Positions 1 through 5,605 of a stretch of DNA of 6,986 bases are shown here, piece after piece. How positions within the stretch are numbered: the stretch's first letter is position 1; each line of letters starts with the position of its first letter. The notes under the pieces were generated by a model. The model worked only from the letters and a program-made list of their open reading frames with translations. It was not told the DNA's origin and made no database searches. This stretch comes from CBFGRV01 sp965651265 (GTDB lineage Bacteria; Bacteroidota; Rhodothermia; Rhodothermales; VXPQ01). The stretch lies in the NCBI GenBank assembly GCA_965651265.1, contig CBFGRV010000110.1:1-6986 (forward strand), read 5' to 3'. The translations under genes were made by a program, and so were the position numbers.

Positions 1-98
1 CCTCCGACCTCCGACCTCTGACTTCCGACCTCCGACCTCTGACTTCCGACCTCCGACCTCTGACCTCCGACTTCTGTCCTCTGACCTCCGTCCTCCGT
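1..98. repeat. Heptanucleotide tandem repeat, 14 units, inside the 3' part of the M15 peptidase frame
   Basis: Fourteen consecutive 7-nt units run from the window edge to 98. On the plus strand they are variants of cctccga, cctctga, cttccga, cctccgt and cttctgt. Much of the tract also shows a 21-nt higher-order order (cctccga-cctctga-cttccga). It may continue beyond the edge. Read on the minus strand it contains no stop in any frame and encodes a 7-residue repeat of the form (S/G)QRSEVG. The plus strand is broken by TGA in every frame, because a 7-nt unit cycles through all three phases. Repeats of this RSEV type are known as dispersed elements in several bacterial phyla; here I see only one copy of the tract. 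Confidence 0.93.
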
Positions 99-1199
99 TC
101 GAACATCGACCAGAACCACGCCCCTCCGCCTCCGGTTTTCCCTAGCCACCCCCGCCATCTCTTCCGCCCACACCTTCACGGCATCGAAGCCGGACAGCGG
201 CTCGGCGCACTTGGCCTCGATGGCGCGCTGGCGGACGCTCTCGGCGATGAATTCCTCGCACTGCTCGATCATCCACAGGTCGAAATCCGCCTCGGGCAGG
301 GCCGCGCCGGGGTACGTCCAGCTCGCCGCCCAGTCGCGCAGGTCCACGTGCAGGTAGTGCTCGCCGAGGCCCAGGCCGATCCGGCAGCCGCGGATGTTCA
401 CGAGGGTCTCGGCCACCTCGAAGGGCGAGTGCCCCTCCACCCAGATGTCCGCCGCGAGGCCGGCCATGTGGCGGCTGTCCGCTGCGCCGTCGATCCGCGC
501 CGAAAAGTTCAGGCCCGGATGCCGGTAGGCCGAGTTGATGTGGACGCGGCTCCCGAAGTGCTCGGTGAGGTCGTCCAGCAGCTCGACGAGCTCGGGGGCG
601 ATGCGCGCGTAGGGCGCGCCGTCCTTCGCGGCGAAGTCGCCGACGCGGAAATGCTTCGAGAGCGGCGCCTCGCGACGGCCGCGGACCTCGATGAGCGGCA
701 CGCGGCCCTGCTCGGCCAGATCGCGATAATCGATCTGCCCGGGGAGGTTCAGCCCCCCGAGGCGGCCTTCGCGCATCGGCAAGAGGAGGGAGGAGAAGTC
801 GATCACGGAGCGGTGGAAGGCGCTCTCTTCGGTGATGTGCAGGGTGGACGGAGCCGTGAGGTCGCCGGCTGCCGCGGGTCCGGCCGCAGAGGCGTCGGTG
901 GCATCCTCGCGAGGCGTGCGGTCGGCGGGATCCTCGAAATTCGCAGCGGGATCCTCGAAACTCGCAGCGGGATCCTCGAAGTTCGCAGCCCCATCATCCG
1001 TCCCTCGCCCCTTCATCGACCCGAGGCGCGGTAACGACGCGGCGGCGCCATGCCGGAGCACGGGCGCCGCCTGACCATCGGGCGTGAGTGCGGGCTCAGC
1101 CGGCGGACTGATGCCGCCGAAGACGACGCCATACAGCAGCAGTCCTACCGCTACGGCTGCGGTCGCCGTCAACCAGCTGATGAGCCTCCGTCTCTCCAT
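1..1199 (-). CDS. Membrane-anchored M15-type (Peptidase_M15_3-like) metallopeptidase, 3' end off the window
   Basis: At least 399 codons are open from ATG 1199 to the left edge with no stop. A hydrophobic segment at residues 6-30 looks like an uncleaved signal anchor. It is followed by a low-complexity A/P/D-rich linker with three 7-aa repeats (AANFEDP, AASFEDP, AANFEDP; 71-91). The catalytic domain spans about 183-312 and has the M15 pattern: FRVGDF (184-189), INSAYRHPG (221-229), SRHMAGLAADI (242-252) and YLHVD (282-286). H244, D251 and H284 are the likely zinc ligands. Related M15 enzymes cut D-Ala-containing peptidoglycan peptides, so a periplasmic cell-wall role is inferred. A Shine-Dalgarno-like GAAGGG (1213-1208) 8 nt upstream supports ATG 1199; an in-frame ATG at 1217 has none. 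The C-terminus runs into RSEVG repeats. It lies 137 bp downstream of the secretin gene and could be cotranscribed with it. Confidence 0.85.
   Translation of the reverse strand, partial: MERRRLISWLTATAAVAVGLLLYGVVFGGISPPAEPALTPDGQAAPVLRHGAAASLPRLGSMKGRGTDDGAANFEDPAASFEDPAANFEDPADRTPREDATDASAAGPAAAGDLTAPSTLHITEESAFHRSVIDFSSLLLPMREGRLGGLNLPGQIDYRDLAEQGRVPLIEVRGRREAPLSKHFRVGDFAAKDGAPYARIAPELVELLDDLTEHFGSRVHINSAYRHPGLNFSARIDGAADSRHMAGLAADIWVEGHSPFEVAETLVNIRGCRIGLGLGEHYLHVDLRDWAASWTYPGAALPEADFDLWMIEQCEEFIAESVRQRAIEAKCAEPLSGFDAVKVWAEEMAGVARENRRRRGVVLVDVRTEDGGQRTEVGGQRSEVGSQRSEVGSQRSEVG
927..989. repeat. Three tandem 21-bp repeats in the peptidase linker
   Basis: Three direct copies sit at 927-947, 948-968 and 969-989. 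Each reads gggatcctcgaa followed by a 9-nt tail with one or two variable bases. On the minus strand each encodes AA(N/S)FEDP, residues 71-91 of the peptidase. The unit is a multiple of three, so copy-number change would alter only the length of the linker between the membrane anchor and the catalytic domain. Confidence 0.92.
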
Positions 1200-1207
1200 A
1201 TGGTCCG

Positions 1208-1213
1208 CCCTTC
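1208..1213 (-). promoter_or_regulatory. Shine-Dalgarno-like GAAGGG before the peptidase gene
   Basis: Minus-strand GAAGGG ends 8 nt before ATG 1199. The alternative in-frame ATG at 1217 has no purine-rich site at suitable spacing, so this element decides the start. It is one of few recognisable ribosome-binding sites in the window. Confidence 0.5.
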
Positions 1214-1246
1214 GCATGGGGAAGGTCGCGCACTGAGGGCTAATGA

Positions 1247-1312
1247 GGCCTTCCAGGCCGTTGTGGCGCCGATGGCCGGCGCGGCCCTGAGGGTGGAATG
1301 CCTCCAGGGCCG
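1247..1312 (-). terminator. Cluster of GC-rich inverted repeats between secretin and peptidase genes (possible terminator or processing site)
   Basis: The 137-bp gap holds three stem-loop candidates in transcription order. The first, 1312-1282, has an 8-bp CGGCCCTG stem, then 3 more pairs after a one-base bulge, and an 8-nt loop. The second, 1282-1266, has a perfect 6-bp CGGCGC/GCGCCG stem with a 5-nt loop. The third, 1259-1247, has a 5-bp GGCCT/AGGCC stem with a 3-nt loop. None is followed by a T run on the minus strand, so a classic intrinsic terminator is not shown. They could attenuate transcription, mark RNA processing or be chance structure in GC-rich DNA. Confidence 0.3.
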
Positions 1313-1336
1313 GCGACCATCGTACCTCGTCTATGG

Positions 1337-2701
1337 TTACGGGCGCAGCTCCGGGCCGAGCTCGCGCTGCGTCTGCGTATCGAAGTTGCCCAGGATGCGC
1401 AGCACCCGCTCGCGGAACTCGCGCAGCTGCTCCGTCGGGATCGGCTGGCTGAGCCGCTGCTCGATGGGATCGAGAAGCTCCGCCTGCAGCACGATCAACA
1501 GCTCCCGCTGCGAATACGTCGTGCGTTCGAATCCGAAGATGTAGCGCAGACCGAAGAACCACGGCGGAAGATCCTTCAGAAGGGGGATGCCCCGCCGTTC
1601 GTTCTGAGTTTGTATCGAATACAGCCCGCCGATGATGGTCTGCTCGCCGTCCGTCAGGAGCACCTGCGTGTTCGCCGTGCTGCGGTCGATGGCCACGGCC
1701 GCACCGAAGGGCCGGCCCGTGCTGTTCTCCACGCGTACGTTCAGGTGCATGAAGTCGATGGTGGGGGAATTCGGCTCGGGCTCGATGGGACTCTTGATGA
1801 GCGTCGGCACGACGTCGATGATGATGCCCGTCGAGACGAACTGCGTGATGGCGTTCCCGGCGAAGTCGCGCACCGTCACCGGGATATCGGATCCGATCTG
1901 GATGCGCCCCTGCTCGCCGCTCTGCACGGCCACGGACGGCTGTGCCAGCGTGCGGCCCGCTCCCTCGTTCTCCAGGAGGCGGAGGAGGTTGGTCAGGAAG
2001 GCGAGGTCCACGTCGTCCGGGCCGATGACGTAATCCATCTCATCGAAAACCTCGTCCGTGCGGATGCGGATGCGCGGGATGCGCGGATCCTGCTGGCCCT
2101 GCTGACCACCCTGTTGGCCCTGCCCCCCGCCGCCGATGGGCGGGAAGAGCACGTTCCAGTCTATGCCCAGCTGTCGGGTCTTCGTGTGGTCGATCTCGAA
2201 GAGGATGGCGTTGATGAGGATCTCGCGCGTCTCGTGGGTGGCCAGGACCTCCGGCGCCGTGCCGCGGCCGCGCATCACGCCCTCCTGCGCGGCCGTCATG
2301 TCCTGAACGGCCGGCTGCTCCTCGATGATGAAGAACTGATCCGTCTCCCGATAGGCCAGGTCGTTGTAGTCCAGCACCATCTCGAAGGCGTCGAAGAAGT
2401 GAAGGCCCGCCACGGTAATGCCGATGGGGAACTCGCGCTGCTCCGGATCGACGACCGTCTTTCCGGTAACGTCCCGAAACATCGGGTTCATGAGGTCCAG
2501 GAAGCGCCGGAACGAAGTCGTCGGCAAGAACGAGACGATCTGATCGGGCGGCACGTAGGTGCGCACTTCGCGCTGCACGCGCTCCTGCGCCTGCGCGGGC
2601 TCCATCGACGCCGGACCGATGAGAAGGAACAACAGGAGAACCCATCCGGCCCGCCGGCCGCGCAGTCCTCTCCTAACAGGATGCATAAACCACATGATCA
2701 T
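1337..2701 (-). CDS. pilQ: Short PilQ/GspD-family outer-membrane secretin
   Basis: This 454-aa protein should form the outer-membrane ring through which a pilus or secreted substrate passes. A signal peptide lies at about residues 10-38 (hydrophobic VLLLFLLIG, cleavage after AQA). A single N0/STN-like domain follows (about 60-130), then the secretin core from about 157: ETREILINAILFEI with LGIDW (178-182), LAQPSVAV (252-259), IGSDIPV (269-275), VLLTDGEQTIIGGL (347-360), GIPLL (371-375) and ELLIVLQAELL (400-410). A Gly/Gln-rich stretch at 190-204 is probably a flexible loop. PilQ and GspD are usually 600-750 aa; AMIN and further N-domains are not evident. The start is uncertain because no Shine-Dalgarno is seen; in-frame ATGs at 2695 and 2686 are alternatives, and 2686 gives a more usual signal peptide. 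It follows the PilO-like gene by 44 bp. GspD remains an alternative name. Confidence 0.88.
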   Translation of the reverse strand: MIMWFMHPVRRGLRGRRAGWVLLLFLLIGPASMEPAQAQERVQREVRTYVPPDQIVSFLPTTSFRRFLDLMNPMFRDVTGKTVVDPEQREFPIGITVAGLHFFDAFEMVLDYNDLAYRETDQFFIIEEQPAVQDMTAAQEGVMRGRGTAPEVLATHETREILINAILFEIDHTKTRQLGIDWNVLFPPIGGGGQGQQGGQQGQQDPRIPRIRIRTDEVFDEMDYVIGPDDVDLAFLTNLLRLLENEGAGRTLAQPSVAVQSGEQGRIQIGSDIPVTVRDFAGNAITQFVSTGIIIDVVPTLIKSPIEPEPNSPTIDFMHLNVRVENSTGRPFGAAVAIDRSTANTQVLLTDGEQTIIGGLYSIQTQNERRGIPLLKDLPPWFFGLRYIFGFERTTYSQRELLIVLQAELLDPIEQRLSQPIPTEQLREFRERVLRILGNFDTQTQRELGPELRP

Positions 2702-2745
2702 TCTGTACGACTTTTGGGATGAGGGAAATGGAGGAGAGCGCTCCG

Positions 2746-3705
2746 TCAGGGTGTATTTTCAATGGACCGCAATCGGACGTCGCCTTCGGCTCGCCGGAAC
2801 GTCTGCCGGGCGTCCGATTCGAGGGTGAGTGTGACGATGTCGACGACGCCGCCCTTGTTGAGCCGTGCGCGCACGGCGATCTCGATGGGATCGATCTCGA
2901 TAACCTCACCCAGGTAGACTCTGTCGCCGACCTCGAGCACATGCTGCCCGCGGTCGTCTTCGACCACGGCGCGGCCACCGAGGATGGAGATCAGCCTGGC
3001 GTTCTCCATCTCGACGAGCAGCTCGTCGTTGGGCGGCGGATCCGCGCGCAGCTGCGGGAAGAAGGCGTTGTGGGCCGGGGCTCTCGCCGGCAATAGCTGG
3101 GCCGGCACGGGCATGAGCTCTTCGACCTTCGCCGTGAGGCCCTCGATGCCCTCGAAGTAGGCCTGCAGGGACATGGTGAACTTGACCATGCTCAGACGCC
3201 GCCGCTCGCCGGTCTCCGGGTTCTCGTCGTAAACGTCGACGTAGTCCATGTCCAGATCGTGGATCCGGTAGAACTCGCGGTTGTTCTCGAGATGCCAGAT
3301 GAATTCGTAGAGATTGTTGTAGTAGGCCGTACCGGAGACGGCGAAGTTGTAGTACTTGAAGTCCTTCGTTGGGGTGACGCCCTGCAGCTCGATGTTGAAC
3401 GTCTCGAAGCCGGTGCGCGTCAGGCTCTCGATGTACTGCAGGATGTCGGCCGTCTCCATGGCCTCCGGCACGTACTTGTAGCGGGCGCGCCATTTTCTCA
3501 GGGATTCTTCGGCCATCTCCGCCGAGCGGCCCTCTTCCAGGAGAAGTTGTTCCACGCGGGCCTGCTCCATGCGGGCCAGCTTGCGCGCGTCCTCGATGCT
3601 CTGCAGCTGCGCGGGCTGGCGGACCTCCGTCATGTAGTAGCCGGCGCCCGTGACGAGTATCGCGAGCAGGGCGACGATCAGCGTGTTGAGTGTGTGCGTC
3701 TTCAT
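2746..3705 (-). CDS. pilO: PilO-like inner-membrane alignment protein with C-terminal PilP/GspC-like domain (PilO-PilP fusion)
   Basis: This 319-aa protein has a short cytoplasmic tail and one membrane segment (about 8-25). A charged, probably coiled-coil stretch (32-75) and a PilO-like alpha/beta periplasmic domain (about 85-186) follow; the latter includes FAVSGTAYYNNLYEFIWHLE at 121-140, the usual PilO strand-helix pattern. A Pro-rich linker (about 199-226) leads to a beta-rich module (about 232-297) with ENARLISILGG, AVVED and VLEVGDRVYLGEVIEID. That module resembles the PilP/GspC homology region, which in known systems contacts the secretin N0 domain. PilP is normally a separate lipoprotein; no lipobox is present here. 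An internal ATG at 3009 (M233) could in principle give a separate C-terminal product. The gene starts 22 nt after the PilMN stop with no clear Shine-Dalgarno. The PilO assignment is firm from context and pattern; the PilP part is good but by eye only. Confidence 0.8.
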   Translation of the reverse strand: MKTHTLNTLIVALLAILVTGAGYYMTEVRQPAQLQSIEDARKLARMEQARVEQLLLEEGRSAEMAEESLRKWRARYKYVPEAMETADILQYIESLTRTGFETFNIELQGVTPTKDFKYYNFAVSGTAYYNNLYEFIWHLENNREFYRIHDLDMDYVDVYDENPETGERRRLSMVKFTMSLQAYFEGIEGLTAKVEELMPVPAQLLPARAPAHNAFFPQLRADPPPNDELLVEMENARLISILGGRAVVEDDRGQHVLEVGDRVYLGEVIEIDPIEIAVRARLNKGGVVDIVTLTLESDARQTFRRAEGDVRLRSIENTP

Positions 3706-3726
3706 GGATATCGCGTATCGAAAAGG

Positions 3727-5577
3727 TCAGTTCGAGTCCGGGAGGCGCGCCGCGTCACCCGGTGCATAGAGGCTCTCCGTGTTATAGGTCGCCAGGATGG
3801 AGTCGATGTCCGCGTCCTGGACGAGCCCCGCCGCGACGTCCTGCAGGTAGAGGGCGACGCGCGGCGTCTCGATGGCCACCGGGGCCGTGATGATGAAGTC
3901 GTAGAGCGTCACGGGCCGGTTGTTGGCCTTGATGTCGAAGGACGACGCCTTCTCCACGCTGCCCTGATGCCGCCGGGCCAGCTGCGCCACCTTCGTCCGG
4001 CTCGTGGCCGTGCCGTTGATGCGGACGCTGCTTCGCCCGACGGGCTCGATGCTCTCCAGCCAGATGCCGCCTATCGTGCTGGTCGACCGCGTGACGGCCT
4101 CGTGCAGGCGCGTCCACCGGTCACTGCCGATGAGGAGCGAATCGATCACGTTGAGGGCGTGTGTGTACCGTGCGTGGGCCTGCTTCAGGCTGTCCACCCG
4201 CATCTGCAGGAGGGCCGGATTGTCGACGGGGATGGGAATGGGATTCAGCTCCAGATCCCGCCGTTCGCGGTCGATCTGCGCCTGATTGTCCATGTACCGC
4301 CAGCTGAAGAAGAAGCCGGCGCCCACCAGCACGAGCAGCATCAGGGCCGTGTGCCAGGCGATGGAGAGCTTCTTCCGATCTTTCTGGATCTTTCGCGGCA
4401 GAAGCTGGACGTCGAAGCCCGGATCGACGCGGTCCCAGCTGCGGGCCACGCGAAGTCCGGCGGCGATGGCGCCGACCGACGCGGCGCTCAAATCCTCCTT
4501 CCCTCGCGGTGGAGTCACGCCGAGCGCCCCCAGGGCCTCCTGTACGGTCTCGACGGCGGCCCCGCCGAACGAGGTCTTGAAGCGGTTGATGAGCTGCTCG
4601 CCGCGTCCCTCCGTCAGGACGAGGATGTGATCCAGGTCCCCGATTCGCTGTTCGTCCTGCTGCAGCAGCACGCGGCTGCAGATCGTCTCCGGCGAATCGT
4701 ACGTGGAAAGCGAGCGGAGTCGCTCGAAATGGCTCAGTTCCGTCCCCTTGAAAAAGAGGAGGAGGGTGTCCTCGGTGCCGACGCGGACGAAGGCCGTGGC
4801 CCGCTGGGGCTGATCGCCCGGGACGATACGCCGCACGAGCCGGGCGTACGCCGACAGCTCCGAATCCATGATCCGGTTCGGCGGCAGCCGGTGTTCCTTC
4901 CGGATGAGGGCCTCGAGCGTGCCTTTCACGCCCTCCGTAGCCTCGGGTACGATGGCCGCATAGCGTACGCGACCTTTGGCCGGGGCCAGCGGCACGAAGG
5001 CCACCCGCTCTGCTTCGAAGGGATTCGTCCGCTGTTCCGTGAGGATGTCGAGCAGGGCCTTGCGGTGGAGCTTCGCTTCCGGCTTCTCCTGCTCGTCCTT
5101 CTTCGATTTGGAGGCGCTGGAGACCTCCGTGTAGCTCACGTCCGGCGCCGGCACGCAAAACACGATGGTTGGGGCCACGTAGCCTTCCGCCGAACATTCG
5201 TCGAGAATCTCGGCCAACTGGGCGACGAAGAGCGAACGCTTCGTTTCCGTCGAGCTGCCGTTTGCCGTCTTCTTCGCCGCGGTGCCGACGTTCAGACCCT
5301 GGAACTCGGTGGCGAGAAAGGTGACTTCCGACGCCGTGGCAGCGCCGCCGCCGTCGCCGATGTCCAGCGTATAGTCGGCATCGTCGCTTCCTCGAAGCCC
5401 CGGTAGAGCCTTGGCGAGGCTCCTGGCCGTCGTGAACTCCTGCGATTTGGCGCGCTGGCGGATAATCCGCTTCAGCACGTTCACCTGGTCGCCGGCCTGC
5501 TGCAGCAGGACGGCCTCGATGAGCTGCGCCGTGATGTTGACGCCGAGAACGAGATCCTTTCGAACTTTATGCTTCAT
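3727..5577 (-). CDS. pilM: PilM-PilN fusion (GspL-like) inner-membrane assembly platform protein
   Basis: This 616-aa protein combines two proteins that are usually separate. Residues 1-385 resemble the actin-like PilM fold: VLGVNITAQLIEAVLL (10-25) is at the phosphate-1 position, AFVRVGTEDTLLLFF (262-276) at phosphate-2, and HILVLTEG (317-324) at the adenosine motif. Acidic residues normal for nucleotide binding are replaced (N14, R265). VQLLP (390-394) matches the INLLP motif by which PilN tails bind PilM. A membrane helix (about 406-426), a helical stretch (430-485) and a PilN-like periplasmic domain (about 486-565; WLESIEP, VRINGTATSRTKVAQL, LYDFIITAP) follow. A 50-residue C-terminal tail is unassigned. 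Charged or glycine-rich inserts lie at 72-110 and 152-170. It connects the cytoplasmic motor to the periplasmic PilO/PilP parts. It starts 29 nt after the ATPase stop, without a clear Shine-Dalgarno. GspL is the alternative name. Confidence 0.85.
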   Translation of the reverse strand: MKHKVRKDLVLGVNITAQLIEAVLLQQAGDQVNVLKRIIRQRAKSQEFTTARSLAKALPGLRGSDDADYTLDIGDGGGAATASEVTFLATEFQGLNVGTAAKKTANGSSTETKRSLFVAQLAEILDECSAEGYVAPTIVFCVPAPDVSYTEVSSASKSKKDEQEKPEAKLHRKALLDILTEQRTNPFEAERVAFVPLAPAKGRVRYAAIVPEATEGVKGTLEALIRKEHRLPPNRIMDSELSAYARLVRRIVPGDQPQRATAFVRVGTEDTLLLFFKGTELSHFERLRSLSTYDSPETICSRVLLQQDEQRIGDLDHILVLTEGRGEQLINRFKTSFGGAAVETVQEALGALGVTPPRGKEDLSAASVGAIAAGLRVARSWDRVDPGFDVQLLPRKIQKDRKKLSIAWHTALMLLVLVGAGFFFSWRYMDNQAQIDRERRDLELNPIPIPVDNPALLQMRVDSLKQAHARYTHALNVIDSLLIGSDRWTRLHEAVTRSTSTIGGIWLESIEPVGRSSVRINGTATSRTKVAQLARRHQGSVEKASSFDIKANNRPVTLYDFIITAPVAIETPRVALYLQDVAAGLVQDADIDSILATYNTESLYAPGDAARLPDSN

Positions 5578-5605
5578 GTCCAGCTTGTATCACGTGGAGC
5601 CGTGG

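Noticed and set aside
1..98. CRISPR array
   Set aside because: Units are contiguous 7-mers with no spacers and no 25-40-nt repeat structure, and no cas gene is present.
348..1034. 228-codon plus-strand open frame in the left part
   Set aside because: It is antisense to the M15 peptidase, whose minus-strand frame runs unbroken for at least 399 codons and carries zinc-ligand motifs.
1298..2722. 474-codon plus-strand open frame opposite the secretin gene
   Set aside because: Same reason: it mirrors the secretin gene, no known domain is visible, and the minus-strand secretin motifs are clear.
4121..5197. 358-codon minus-strand frame within PilMN, and similar ones in the other genes
   Set aside because: These are alternate-frame shadows of genes on the same strand, with Arg/Gly/Ala-biased products and no domain.
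3259..5406. 715-codon plus-strand open frame opposite the PilMN gene
   Set aside because: It lies antisense to a gene with recognisable domains. Its product is rich in Arg, Asp, Glu and His without motifs, as expected for the complement of GC-rich coding sequence.
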